A stretch of 17,433 bases of DNA, from assembly GCA_030425715.1 (NCBI GenBank), contig JAUIAA010000008.1:1-17433 (forward strand), read 5' to 3'. Position numbers and translations under genes: made by a program. Below are positions 1 through 8,854 of the stretch, piece by piece; position 1 is the stretch's first letter, and the number at the start of each line of letters is the position of its first letter. Source of the stretch: Bacteroidia bacterium (GTDB taxonomy: Bacteria > Bacteroidota > Bacteroidia > Flavobacteriales > Flavobacteriaceae). The notes below the pieces were generated by a model that was given only the letters and a program-made list of their open reading frames with translations, was not told the origin of the DNA and made no database searches.

Positions 1-1
1 G

Positions 2-3000
2 GTAAAAATTGAGTACACTCCTACTGAAGATGATATTATAAGAAAAATTGAAGTAGGAAATGTGTCTATGCCTAGTAGAAACTCTCTAATTACTGGTGCA
101 CAAAACCTTTTTGGAGCAAAAACGGAATTGCAATTTGGTAAAACTACTGTTACCGGTATTTTTTCGCAACAGCGTTCACAAACCAGAACCGTATCTGCAG
201 AAGGTGGTGAGCTAATCAATGAATTTGATTTACGTGCAAGTAATTACGATACCAACCGACACTTTTTTATCGCACATGAATTTAGAGATAATTACGACAA
301 TGCCCTTTTAAAATTTCCATTAATCAATAGCACCGTTAATATCACTAGAGTTGAAATTTGGGTAACCAATAGAAATTCACAAACCGAAGGAACGAGAAAT
401 ATTGTAGCGCTTGCTGATTTAGGAGAAAATAATCCTAGTAATATTGGTCCTGCAAATGTCACCCCAAATCCTGGTGCTAAAGACCCTTCAAATGAAGCAA
501 ATGATTTAAACAATTTGTTAACACTTAATGGTCCCATTAGAAATATCTCAACCGTAAGTTCTGCTTTAGCACCCTATAACATGTCGCAAGGCAGAGATTA
601 TACTATTTTAGAAAATGCGGTTAAGTTAATTCAGGGTGTTGATTTTGAGCTAAATGCTCAGCTGGGATTTATTAGTTTAAATCGCCGTTTAGCGGAAAGT
701 GATGTGTTAGCCGTTGCTTATGAATACACCGAGGGACAAGAAGTGTTTCGAGTAGGTGAATTTACTGATGCTGGTGTGGTTGCACCAGACAACTTAGTAG
801 TAAAAATGTTAAGAAGTGAAATTATCAATCCAAGCATACCGATGTGGGATTTGATGATGAAAAATGTTTACGAAATTCCTGGTGCGTTTCAATTACAAAA
901 AGAAGGATTTCGATTGGAATTAATGTACCAAGATGATGAAACTGGTCAACCAGTAAATATTTTACAAAATGCGGTTACCACAGGAATAAACGATAAAACT
1001 ATTTTAAATTTATTAAGATTAGATAGATTAGATCAAAATAATAATGATTTACCCGAAGGAGATGGATATTTTGATTTTGTCCCTGGTATAACCATCAATC
1101 CGAAAGGAGGATATGTTATTTTTCCAACTGTGGAACCTTTTGGGGAGTATTTAGACAATATTCTTTTACCACAAGATGACGTATATATATTTAATGAGCT
1201 ATACGATAGAACCCAAACAGAAGCACAAAACGATTTTCAACAAAAAGACAAATATCTTATCAAAGGACATTTTAAATCCGATGGTCAAAGTGGTATTCCA
1301 TTAGGAGCTTTTAATGTGCCTCGAGGTTCGGTTAAAGTTACTACGGGTGGTAGAGAATTGTTAGAAGGGGTAGATTATGTTGTAGATTATAATATTGGAA
1401 ATGTACAAATTATAAACCCAAGTTTACTTGCTTCTAATGCTCCAATTCAAGTATCTGTAGAGAATAATATCGGTTTCAACCAGCAAACCAGAAGATACAT
1501 GGGAGTAGATGTATTGCATGTTTTTTCTGATGAATTGGCCATTGGGGGAAGTATCATTAATTATAACGAAAAACCGATAACGCAAAAAGCCCAATACGGT
1601 TCTGAACCCGTAAGTAATACTATTTTTGGAGCCTACCTTACCTTTAAAAAGGAGGTGCCTAAACTTACCAAATGGGTAAATAAATTACCTAATATTGATA
1701 CGGATGTCAATTCGTATGTATCGGTTAGGTCTGAAATGGCGTACTTACTACCCGGAACACCAAAAGGTATAGACCAAGAAGGAGCTGCAACCTCGTATAT
1801 AGACGATTTTGAAGGTGCCCAAATTCCGTTGGATATGAAAGCACCAAAACAATGGTTTTTGGCAAGTACACCCCAAGGACAAAGTGGCGATTTAGACTTT
1901 AATAACGGAAATTTAGCACCTGGTCTACCAAGTGCCCTACGATCAGGAGCAAAACGATCTAAATTTGCATGGTATAATATTGATAGATTGTTTTATGGAT
2001 CTTCTCTAAAACCTCAAAATATCAATAACGAAGAGCTTTCAAGAGCAGAAGTTAGACAGGTAAATTATAATGAACTATTTCCTGAAGTAGAGTTAGATAT
2101 TACCCAATCTAATATTATAAGAACATTAGATTTAGCCTATTTTCCTGCAGAAAGGGGTACCTACAACTATGACGATAGTTTTAATGCCGATGGCAAATAC
2201 ATCAATCCGGAAGACAGATGGGCAGGTATTACCAGACCGTTAACTACTACCAACTTTCAACAGGCAAATATTGAATATGTACAATTTTGGATGATGGATC
2301 CCTATGAAAACTATTCTATTAAACCAGAAGAAGGTGGACCAGCTGTACCACCAACTGCAAATGATTTTCAAGGAGAACTATATTTTAATTTTGGAAGTAT
2401 TTCTGAAGATATACTGAAGGACGATAGAAAAATGTTTGAAAATGGATTGCCAGAAGATGGCAATCAAATACCTGGAGATAATATAGAAGAAACGCCTTGG
2501 TCTTCAATTCCTAAAAACCAATCCTTATTGTATGCTTTTACAGAAAGCGATGCCGCTCGACCTAATCAAGATTTAGGATTGGATGGTATTGATGATAGCG
2601 CAGAAGCAACAAAATACGGCAGTGTTTTTGGTACAGATCCATCTAATGACAATTACCATTATTTTAGAGGTTCAGACTTAGATGCTGAAGATGCTACAAT
2701 TATTAATCGATATCGTAATTTTAATTTAACACAAGGGAATTCTCCAACCGTGAATACTTCACCAGAGAGTTACCCAACTGCTTCTACAACTTTTCCAGAT
2801 GTGGAAGACATCAACAAAGACCAAACCATGAGTGCGGTAGAAAGTTATTACCAGTACAAGGTTTCTTTAAACCAAAGTGATTTAGTAGTTGGTCAAAACT
2901 ATATTGTAGACAAAAGAATTACTACCGTTAACTTACCAAATAGCACAACGCAAACTACTACCTGGTATCAATTTAGAATTCCTATTTCTGTACCAGATGA

Positions 3001-6000
3001 TCCTGCCAATATCATCAACAATATGTCTGGTTTTACCTCTATTCGCTTTATGCGAATGTTTTTAACCAAATTTAAAATTCCTGTAGTTTTACGCTTTGGC
3101 GAATTACAATTGGTGCGTGGAGATTGGAGAAGATATACCAAAACCATGGACGAAAATATTGTACCACCTCAAGAAATTACTCCTGAAGAAAATAAAAACT
3201 TTGAAGTTGGGGTTGTAAATATTGAAGAAAACGAAGATAGACAACCTATTCCTTATGTACTTCCACCAGGGATAAGAAGAGAAAAATTACAAGGTAGCAC
3301 CACCATTCAACAGCAAAACGAGCAATCCTTATCGGTTAAAGTAAAGGACTTAGATCCTGGAGCAACACGAGCAGTATTTAAAAATACCACTTTTGATATT
3401 AGAATGTTTAAATTTTTAAAAATGTTTGTACATGCCGAAAGTGTAATTGGAAGTGTAGAGGTAAAAGACGATGAGTTACTAGCCATTATTAGATTAGGAA
3501 GTGATACCGAAAACAATTTTTATCAAATTGAAATGCCTCTAAAAATAACACCATTTGGTTCGGTAACTGCAGAGGAAATTTGGCCTGAAGAAAATGATAT
3601 CAAAGCCGCAATAGAAAATTTTGGAAAGTTAAAATTAGATAGGATTTCTGATAGTGCTCCTGTCAATGAATTATATCCAAATCCACAACCTGGAGAAGCT
3701 CCTGAATTTAGAATTCGAGTAAAAGGAAATCCTAACTTATCTAACTTAAGAACCTTGATGTTGGGGGTTAAAAATATATCCAACCTACCTAAAAGCACGG
3801 AACTTTGGTTTAATGAATTGAGAGTTTCTAACTTTGATAACCAAGGAAGTTGGGCTGCAATTTTAAATGCTGATGCTAATTTTGCTGATTTTGCTAATGT
3901 TTCGTTAACAGGTAGTATGCATACCATTGGTTTTGGTGCTCTAGACCAAAGTGTGAATGAACGTAGCCAAGACGAAATGAAACAATATGATGTAATATCT
4001 AATGTAGATGTTGGTCAGCTCTTACCAAAAAAAGCCGCGATAAGCATCCCTATAAGTATTAACTATGGAGAAGAGTTTAGGGATCCAAAATATGACCCTC
4101 AATTTCAGGATGTACTGTTTGACAAAGATGGACCAAATAAAGATTTAGCTAGAGATTATACCCAACGGCGCGGTATCAATTTAATAAATGTAAGAAGAAA
4201 CAAAACCGAGTTTGATAGAAAACCACACTTTTACGATATTGAAAATTTTTCGGTTTCTTATTTACACAACGAAATCTACCACAGAAATTACAATGTGCAA
4301 AAATATTTAGACCAAAAACTGCGTGCCTCTGCAAACTACAACTATGGGTTTAAACCCTTTGTTGTTGAACCTTTTAAAAGCTGGGGTTTTGTAGAAAACA
4401 AATCTTATTTGGCTTTTATTAAAGATTTTAACCTCAATCTTGCGCCAACAACCTTATCCATTAATTCAAATATTATAAGGAGTTATAACGAACAACTTTC
4501 TAGATCATTGGTGGCTGGACTTCCACAACTACCTACACTTACCCAAAGAAATTTTATGTTTGATTGGGATTATAGTATCGCATATAATTTAACCAAATCG
4601 TTGCAATTTACCTTTAGGGCCTTAAATAACTATGTATATGATGATTTTGATGCTAGTGAAGAACTTCAATTGTACGATAATTTGTTTAGTATTGGAAGAC
4701 CGGAGCATTACCACCAAACATTAAATTTAACTTATAAAATACCTTTTGAAAAATTCCCCGTTTTACAGTTTATAAACGGAACTTATAATTATACTGCAGA
4801 TTATGATTGGCAAGCCGCTTCCTTATCAAATATTGATGTTTTAGGAAACACCATTCAAAATGCCAATACACATAATTTTACTGCAGATATGAATATGGAT
4901 AGGCTGTATAGGTATACAGGTATAGATCGCTTATTTACAAAAAAAAGAGTAGCAAATCCAAAAAATGGATCGGCTCCTACAAATGCGAAACCAAAAACAA
5001 TAAAAACAACTTCTACAGGGCAACAAATTGCTAAAGTTGGTGTAGATATTTTAACCTCGGTTAAAAATATAAGGTTATCTTATACAGAGAACAATGGTAC
5101 TTTTTTACCTGGCTATATTCCTGAAACTGGTTTCTTAGGTAGAGATAAAGCAACTGGTGGTTTAGCACCTACTTTAGGTTTTATTTTTGGAAGTCAAACT
5201 GATATTTTAGACCACGCATTACGAAATGGTTGGCTGCTTTCTAGAGATGCTAATGATAGTTATTACGCCAAAAATTACAGCAAATCGCATTATGATAAAT
5301 TCGATTATTCCTTAAGTATCAAACCCACAAGAAATTTAGATATTGAACTTTTTGGAAACCGAACTTTTACAACCAGTAAAAACCAACAATTAGATGTAGT
5401 ACAAAATACTTTAAACAAAACCCCTGTTAATGAGCTTGGTAATTTTAGCATTTCACATTTTATGTTAAAAGCAGCTTTCGATGATGATGATAAACTTTTT
5501 GAAGATTTTAAAAATAACCGAGCTATTATTTCACAAAGATTAGCCAACAAAACAGGTGCTGATATCAATGGGTTTGGTTCTACAAGTCAAGGTGTGGTAT
5601 TGCCTGCTTTTTTAGCTGCCTATTCTGGTAAAAGTGCAAACTCCGTTTCTTTAGATGCTTTTAGAAACACCCCAATTCCAAATTGGAGAGTGAGTTATAA
5701 AGGACTGATGTCCTTATCCTGGTTTAAAGCAAACTTTAGAAGCGTAACTTTAGAACACAGTTACCTTTCTACCTATTCTATTTTATCCTATACCAATAAC
5801 TTAAAGTATGATGCTGATGATCCGTTTGGCAACGGAAATAGAGATATAGCCAATAATTACAATCCTCAAAAGTTATTCAACGGTATCAATTTAATTGAAG
5901 AATTTTCACCATTACTTATGGTAGATTTAAAAATGAAAAACTCATTTTCATTGAAAGCGGCTTATAACAAAGACAAAGCTTTAAATTTAAATTTTAACAA

Positions 6001-6376
6001 CAATACCATTACCGAAGTTGCCGGTAATGAAGTAATACTTGGCTTGGGTTATCGCATTAAAAATGTAAGAATGAAATTTAAAACAGGTGCCAAGAACACT
6101 ACTTTTCAAGGAGATATTAATATCAAAGCCGATTTAGGAATAAGAGATAATTTAACTACCGTAAGAGCCTATGCAATTGATGATATTAATAATGATCAAA
6201 TTACAGGAGGTCAAAACCTCATTTCGTTCAAACTATTGGTAGACTATTCCTTAAATAAAAATTTATTAACATCTTTTTTCTTTGATTATAATAAGTCTAA
6301 ATTTGCTATCTCAACAACCTATCCACGTATGTCTATTAATGGAGGCATAAGTGTGAGATATATAATTGGTAACTAA
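2..6376 (+). CDS. sprA: T9SS outer-membrane translocon SprA (5'-truncated by window edge)
   Basis: SprA (Sov in Porphyromonas) is the very large outer-membrane beta-barrel through which type IX secretion substrates leave the periplasm; in gliding Bacteroidota it also exports adhesins such as SprB. The frame is open from base 2 with no stop, so the gene begins upstream. The in-frame GTG at 62 is an artefact of the window edge. 2124 residues are visible; the family is usually about 2300-2500, so roughly the N-terminal tenth, with the signal peptide, is missing. Recognisable family blocks include IRKIEVGNVSMP near the left edge, SYIDDFEGAQIP around residue 598, EDRWAGITRPLTTTNFQ near residue 738, and many alternating aromatic/polar strand segments through the C-terminal half. 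No frameshift or internal stop is seen. gcvH follows after 13 bases, so the two are probably co-transcribed. Identification is secure from length and these blocks. Confidence 0.95.
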   Translation, partial: VKIEYTPTEDDIIRKIEVGNVSMPSRNSLITGAQNLFGAKTELQFGKTTVTGIFSQQRSQTRTVSAEGGELINEFDLRASNYDTNRHFFIAHEFRDNYDNALLKFPLINSTVNITRVEIWVTNRNSQTEGTRNIVALADLGENNPSNIGPANVTPNPGAKDPSNEANDLNNLLTLNGPIRNISTVSSALAPYNMSQGRDYTILENAVKLIQGVDFELNAQLGFISLNRRLAESDVLAVAYEYTEGQEVFRVGEFTDAGVVAPDNLVVKMLRSEIINPSIPMWDLMMKNVYEIPGAFQLQKEGFRLELMYQDDETGQPVNILQNAVTTGINDKTILNLLRLDRLDQNNNDLPEGDGYFDFVPGITINPKGGYVIFPTVEPFGEYLDNILLPQDDVYIFNELYDRTQTEAQNDFQQKDKYLIKGHFKSDGQSGIPLGAFNVPRGSVKVTTGGRELLEGVDYVVDYNIGNVQIINPSLLASNAPIQVSVENNIGFNQQTRRYMGVDVLHVFSDELAIGGSIINYNEKPITQKAQYGSEPVSNTIFGAYLTFKKEVPKLTKWVNKLPNIDTDVNSYVSVRSEMAYLLPGTPKGIDQEGAATSYIDDFEGAQIPLDMKAPKQWFLASTPQGQSGDLDFNNGNLAPGLPSALRSGAKRSKFAWYNIDRLFYGSSLKPQNINNEELSRAEVRQVNYNELFPEVELDITQSNIIRTLDLAYFPAERGTYNYDDSFNADGKYINPEDRWAGITRPLTTTNFQQANIEYVQFWMMDPYENYSIKPEEGGPAVPPTANDFQGELYFNFGSISEDILKDDRKMFENGLPEDGNQIPGDNIEETPWSSIPKNQSLLYAFTESDAARPNQDLGLDGIDDSAEATKYGSVFGTDPSNDNYHYFRGSDLDAEDATIINRYRNFNLTQGNSPTVNTSPESYPTASTTFPDVEDINKDQTMSAVESYYQYKVSLNQSDLVVGQNYIVDKRITTVNLPNSTTQTTTWYQFRIPISVPDDPANIINNMSGFTSIRFMRMFLTKFKIPVVLRFGELQLVRGDWRRYTKTMDENIVPPQEITPEENKNFEVGVVNIEENEDRQPIPYVLPPGIRREKLQGSTTIQQQNEQSLSVKVKDLDPGATRAVFKNTTFDIRMFKFLKMFVHAESVIGSVEVKDDELLAIIRLGSDTENNFYQIEMPLKITPFGSVTAEEIWPEENDIKAAIENFGKLKLDRISDSAPVNELYPNPQPGEAPEFRIRVKGNPNLSNLRTLMLGVKNISNLPKSTELWFNELRVSNFDNQGSWAAILNADANFADFANVSLTGSMHTIGFGALDQSVNERSQDEMKQYDVISNVDVGQLLPKKAAISIPISINYGEEFRDPKYDPQFQDVLFDKDGPNKDLARDYTQRRGINLINVRRNKTEFDRKPHFYDIENFSVSYLHNEIYHRNYNVQKYLDQKLRASANYNYGFKPFVVEPFKSWGFVENKSYLAFIKDFNLNLAPTTLSINSNIIRSYNEQLSRSLVAGLPQLPTLTQRNFMFDWDYSIAYNLTKSLQFTFRALNNYVYDDFDASEELQLYDNLFSIGRPEHYHQTLNLTYKIPFEKFPVLQFINGTYNYTADYDWQAASLSNIDVLGNTIQNANTHNFTADMNMDRLYRYTGIDRLFTKKRVANPKNGSAPTNAKPKTIKTTSTGQQIAKVGVDILTSVKNIRLSYTENNGTFLPGYIPETGFLGRDKATGGLAPTLGFIFGSQTDILDHALRNGWLLSRDANDSYYAKNYSKSHYDKFDYSLSIKPTRNLDIELFGNRTFTTSKNQQLDVVQNTLNKTPVNELGNFSISHFMLKAAFDDDDKLFEDFKNNRAIISQRLANKTGADINGFGSTSQGVVLPAFLAAYSGKSANSVSLDAFRNTPIPNWRVSYKGLMSLSWFKANFRSVTLEHSYLSTYSILSYTNNLKYDADDPFGNGNRDIANNYNPQKLFNGINLIEEFSPLLMVDLKMKNSFSLKAAYNKDKALNLNFNNNTITEVAGNEVILGLGYRIKNVRMKFKTGAKNTTFQGDINIKADLGIRDNLTTVRAYAIDDINNDQITGGQNLISFKLLVDYSLNKNLLTSFFFDYNKSKFAISTTYPRMSINGGISVRYIIGN

Positions 6377-6389
6377 AAAAATAACACAA

Positions 6390-6770
6390 ATGAATATTCC
6401 AAAAGAACTAAAGTACACTAACGACCACGAATGGGTAAAAATTGAAAACGATATCGCTACTATAGGTATTACAGATTTTGCACAAGGAGAATTAGGAGAT
6501 ATTGTGTATGTAGATGTAGATACCGAAGGCGAGATTGTAGAACAAAACGAGGTTTTTGGTAGTATTGAAGCGGTTAAAACGGTGTCGGATTTGTTTATGC
6601 CATTAACTGGTGAAATTATGGAGTTTAATGAGGCACTAGAAAACGAACCTGAAAGTGTGAATAAAGACCCTTATGATACAGGTTGGATAATTAAAGTAAA
6701 AATTACCGATAATTCTGAAATAGATAGTCTTTTAGATGCTGCAAAATATCAAGAAATTATTGGCGGATAA
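6390..6770 (+). CDS. gcvH: Glycine cleavage system H protein
   Basis: GcvH is the small lipoylated carrier that shuttles the aminomethyl group between the P, T and L proteins of the glycine cleavage complex; it can also act in lipoate metabolism. The 126-residue product has the family's usual length. It opens with a typical H-protein N-terminus (YTNDHEW), continues with GITDFAQGELGDIVYVD, and carries the lipoylation site IEAVKTVSD with acceptor lysine K63. The C-terminal NKDPYDTGWIIKVK block is also typical. An in-frame TTG at 6366 would add eight residues and overlap the sprA end; ATG 6390 is chosen because it gives the normal N-terminus. No gcvP or gcvT is nearby, so the gene is separated from the rest of its pathway and sits behind sprA. 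Its last 35 bases overlap the start of the VanZ-like gene. Confidence 0.96.
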   Translation: MNIPKELKYTNDHEWVKIENDIATIGITDFAQGELGDIVYVDVDTEGEIVEQNEVFGSIEAVKTVSDLFMPLTGEIMEFNEALENEPESVNKDPYDTGWIIKVKITDNSEIDSLLDAAKYQEIIGG

Positions 6771-7128
6771 TTCCTTGTGGATTGCCATTATTACAACTAT
6801 TAGTGTTACTATACTTAGCTTAGTTGCGCTTCCAAAAATAGATTTAGGGCTAAATTTAAAGTCAGGCGATAAGTATTTGCATGTAATAGCCTATTTTGTT
6901 TTAAGTTTTTTTTGGTACATCGCACTGCGAAAAAAATTAAATAATACAAGGTATAAAATAGCCGTAATATTAAGTATCATTCTTTACGGCATAATTCTTG
7001 AGGGATTACAAGGAGGATTAACAAGTTATAGAACAGCAGATTGGCATGATGCCATTGCAAACACTTTAGGTGTATTATTGGCTGTAATATCGTTTAACTC
7101 GGCAGCCAAATGGTTAGGCACTAAATAA
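6736..7128 (+). CDS. VanZ-like family membrane protein
   Basis: This is a small integral membrane protein of the VanZ-like family, whose biochemical role is generally unknown; the founding VanZ gives low-level teicoplanin resistance. Its 130 residues show about four hydrophobic segments: roughly 14-32, 47-63, 74-91 and 106-123. The family signature residues are visible: D45-K46 with H49 at the start of the second segment, E89-G-L-Q92 at the end of the third, then R99, D102, D105 and A-N109 before the fourth. The proposed ATG at 6736 lies inside gcvH in another frame, giving a 35-base overlap that suggests translational coupling. It is kept because later starts would cut into the first membrane segment. 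The gene ends the sprA-gcvH-vanZ run; no terminator hairpin is seen after it. The family call is good; a function cannot be assigned. Confidence 0.88.
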   Translation: MLQNIKKLLADNSLWIAIITTISVTILSLVALPKIDLGLNLKSGDKYLHVIAYFVLSFFWYIALRKKLNNTRYKIAVILSIILYGIILEGLQGGLTSYRTADWHDAIANTLGVLLAVISFNSAAKWLGTK

Positions 7129-7135
7129 AAAAAAC

Positions 7136-7167
7136 TTGTTTATGTCATAATTTATTCCTTAAATTAG
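7136..7167 (+). promoter_or_regulatory. Candidate Bacteroidota promoter for the first tonB
   Basis: A TTG at 7136-7138 is followed after 21 bases by TAAATTAG at 7160-7167, one mismatch from the Bacteroidota -7 consensus TAnnTTTG. The gene's ATG lies 23 bases further on, leaving room for a short untranslated leader. The site falls in the only gap between vanZ and tonB. The assignment rests on motif match alone; the DNA is AT-rich and chance matches occur. Confidence 0.45.
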
Positions 7168-7190
7168 CACGTGATAAAATTTTAATAGAA

Positions 7191-7907
7191 ATGGAAGTTA
7201 AAAAGAACCCAAAAGCGAACCTTGAAAATCATAACAAACAATTTATGTTGCTTGGACTAGCTCTTGCCTTAATTGTAATTTATATAGGAATTGAATGGAA
7301 AACATTCGACCGTTCCATTGCAGATTTAGGTAGTGTAAATGCAGAAATGGAAGAAGAAATTGATATCCCGATTACGGAAAGAATTCAGGAAATCAAACCT
7401 CCACCACCACCTCCACCAGCTCCAGAAAAGATTGAAGTAATTGAAGATGAAGAGGAAATAGAAGAAACTGTTCTAGAATCTACGGAAACCGATGAATCAG
7501 AAGCTGTAGAAGTAGAAGAAATTGAAGAGGTAGTAGAAGAAGAAGTTGTAGACGATGTACCTTTTGCCATAATTGAAGAAGTACCCGTATTCCCAGGATG
7601 TAAAGGTACTAATACAGAAAAGAAAAAATGCTTTTCTGAAAAAATGCAAAAACATGTAAACAGAAAATACAATACTGGCTTAGCAGGTGATTTAGGGTTA
7701 CCACCAGGTAAAAAAAGAGTATACGTTCAATTTAAAATTGATAAGGGCGGAAATATAACGGACGTTAGGGCAAGAGGTCCGCACAAGCGTTTGGAAAAAG
7801 AAGCAGTAAGAGTAGTTGAGCTACTTCCTAAAATGACTCCAGGAAAACAACGTGGTAGAGCCGTAGGTGTAAAATACACCCTACCTATTACTTTAGTTGT
7901 AGAGTAA
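7191..7907 (+). CDS. tonB: Energy transducer TonB (proline-rich, membrane-anchored)
   Basis: TonB-type proteins use the ExbBD proton-driven motor to energise TonB-dependent outer-membrane receptors. The 238-residue product has the full architecture: a cytoplasmic N-terminus, one membrane anchor at about residues 18-35, a seven-proline run at 70-76, a strongly acidic Glu/Val stretch at about 83-122, and a C-terminal TonB domain at about 127-238. That domain includes VPVFPGC (C137), a second cysteine C147, VYVQFKIDKGGNI, and the LEKEAVRVVELLPKMTPGKQ block with a final YTLPI strand. It is preceded by a promoter-like site and followed by a clear terminator hairpin, so it is likely monocistronic. 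No exbB or exbD is present in the window. The next gene is a paralog, and a third copy of the C-terminal domain lies in the RemB-like protein at 12734. The receptors it serves cannot be told from the sequence. Confidence 0.9.
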   Translation: MEVKKNPKANLENHNKQFMLLGLALALIVIYIGIEWKTFDRSIADLGSVNAEMEEEIDIPITERIQEIKPPPPPPPAPEKIEVIEDEEEIEETVLESTETDESEAVEVEEIEEVVEEEVVDDVPFAIIEEVPVFPGCKGTNTEKKKCFSEKMQKHVNRKYNTGLAGDLGLPPGKKRVYVQFKIDKGGNITDVRARGPHKRLEKEAVRVVELLPKMTPGKQRGRAVGVKYTLPITLVVE

Positions 7908-7928
7908 ATAAACAACATCAAAATAGCT

Positions 7929-7970
7929 AGAAGTCGTCTAATATTCCATTTTAGGCGACTTCTTTTTTTT
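7929..7970 (+). terminator. Intrinsic terminator after the first tonB
   Basis: A 13-base arm at 7929-7941 pairs with 7951-7963 across a 9-base loop. Twelve pairs are Watson-Crick and one is G-U. Seven T residues follow directly at 7964-7970. The hairpin starts 22 bases after the tonB stop codon. This is a textbook rho-independent terminator and separates the two tonB paralogs transcriptionally. Confidence 0.88.
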
Positions 7971-7980
7971 GGTACACTTT

Positions 7981-8011
7981 TTGATTTTAACAGTTCTTTA
8001 ACATAAATTTT
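7981..8011 (+). promoter_or_regulatory. Weak candidate promoter for the second tonB-like gene
   Basis: TTG at 7981-7983 is followed after 20 bases by TAAATTTT at 8004-8011, one mismatch from TAnnTTTG. The ATG at 8018 is only seven bases beyond the -7-like box, so transcription from here would give an almost leaderless mRNA. A promoter is expected in this gap because a strong terminator lies just upstream, but the exact site is uncertain. Confidence 0.3.
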
Positions 8012-8017
8012 TTATCT

Positions 8018-8761
8018 ATGAAACCATCAAAAAAGTTTGCAAATCGTAAAAATCAACTACAAAGCCATTCCACTATTTTTTTACAATTAGGCATTCTCTT
8101 GGCCTTAGTTTTGGTTTACACCGCCTTCAATTTTAAAATTGTTAAAAATTTTACACCACTCCCCCATTCAGCTTTAATAAATCTAGAACCAGATATTTAT
8201 GTTTTACCAGAGTTTACAATGGAACAAAAAGAGGAAATAAAAACCAAAAATAAACCTCAACAACCAAAAATATTAACCGATTTTCAAATTGACAACACAC
8301 CGAGTGATAACGATACACCAGAATTTATAGATACACCTGATGATCCTAAAGTTGATTTAGATGCACTTGTAGATAATCTTCCTGAAGATGATTCAGAACC
8401 TTCAAATGTCCCTTTCGTTTTGGTAGAGCAGGCTCCAAGATTTCCAGGGTGTAAAGGTAAAACCGAAAAAGAGTTTCGCGATTGTTTCAATACAAAAATG
8501 AAAAAATTTGTCAATAAAAAATTTAATACTGGTAACCCTTCTATATCAAACCTTTACGGAAAACAGAAAATTTTTGTGCAATTTTTAATCGATAAAGAAG
8601 GAAATATTACAGAAATCAAAGTAAAAGCACCTCATAAAAGTTTAGAGAAAGAAGCGCTTAGAGTAGTGCATAAACTACCTAAAATGATTCCAGGTAAACA
8701 AAGAACTCAAAATGTTGGCGTAAGATATACTTTGCCTATTGCAGTTTACTTATCTAAATAA
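8018..8761 (+). CDS. TonB-family protein, paralog without a proline-rich spacer
   Basis: This 247-residue protein is a close paralog of the preceding TonB. It has a basic N-terminus, one membrane anchor at about residues 19-38, a spacer, and a C-terminal TonB domain at about 131-247 with the same landmarks: APRFPGC (C145), C156, IFVQFLIDKEGNITEI, LEKEALRVVHKLPKMIPGKQR and YTLPIAV. Unlike its neighbour, the spacer at about 40-130 has no polyproline run, only scattered prolines in an Asp/Thr-rich stretch, so its reach across the periplasm or its partner may differ. Start ATG 8018 follows the upstream terminator closely, and a hairpin follows the stop. The pair most likely arose by tandem duplication. 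It could be a TonB for a specific receptor set or an envelope protein that keeps only the TonB fold; the sequence does not decide this. Confidence 0.85.
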   Translation: MKPSKKFANRKNQLQSHSTIFLQLGILLALVLVYTAFNFKIVKNFTPLPHSALINLEPDIYVLPEFTMEQKEEIKTKNKPQQPKILTDFQIDNTPSDNDTPEFIDTPDDPKVDLDALVDNLPEDDSEPSNVPFVLVEQAPRFPGCKGKTEKEFRDCFNTKMKKFVNKKFNTGNPSISNLYGKQKIFVQFLIDKEGNITEIKVKAPHKSLEKEALRVVHKLPKMIPGKQRTQNVGVRYTLPIAVYLSK

Positions 8762-8764
8762 CAC

Positions 8765-8804
8765 AGTAAGCATCTAATGCAAAGATTAGATGCCTACTCT
8801 TTAT
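8765..8804 (+). terminator. Probable terminator hairpin after the second tonB-like gene
   Basis: A perfect 9-base stem (8770-8778 with 8785-8793, loop of 6 bases) extends by four further pairs (8765-8768 with 8795-8798) across one A-C mismatch. The following tract CTCTTTAT is only moderately T-rich, so termination may be partial. It lies 4 bases after the stop codon and before the promoter-like site of deoC, as expected for a transcription unit boundary. Confidence 0.65.
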
Positions 8805-8827
8805 GTTCTATTGAAGTAATTAATTTG

Positions 8828-8835
8828 TAAATTTG
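8828..8835 (+). promoter_or_regulatory. Candidate -7 element of the deoC operon promoter
   Basis: TAAATTTG is an exact match to the Bacteroidota -7 consensus TAnnTTTG, 19 bases before the deoC ATG. The only upstream TTG (8811-8813) is at 14 bases, closer than the usual spacing, so the -33 contact may be weak. It sits just downstream of a terminator hairpin and ahead of a four-gene run, which supports the call. Confidence 0.5.
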
Positions 8836-8854
8836 AACAAACAATCGTTTTTAA

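Noticed and set aside
62..70. GTG at 62 or ATG at 68 as the start of SprA
   Set aside because: The frame stays open to base 2 with recognisable SprA residues before it, and the protein would lack its N-terminus; the gene is simply cut by the window edge.
3523..3927. Antisense open frame opposite sprA (134 codons) and the other antisense frames within sprA
   Set aside because: They lie wholly inside a well-supported coding region and their products look like reverse-strand shadows without domains.
7440..7560. GAA/GTA-rich stretch as a DNA repeat
   Set aside because: The apparent repetition comes from Glu and Val codons of the acidic TonB linker and has no regular unit.
7385..7672. Antisense open frame opposite the first tonB, with Ser/Thr-rich and poly-Gly product
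   Set aside because: It is the mirror of the Glu-rich and proline-rich codons of tonB; the low-complexity product has no recognisable domain and no start context.
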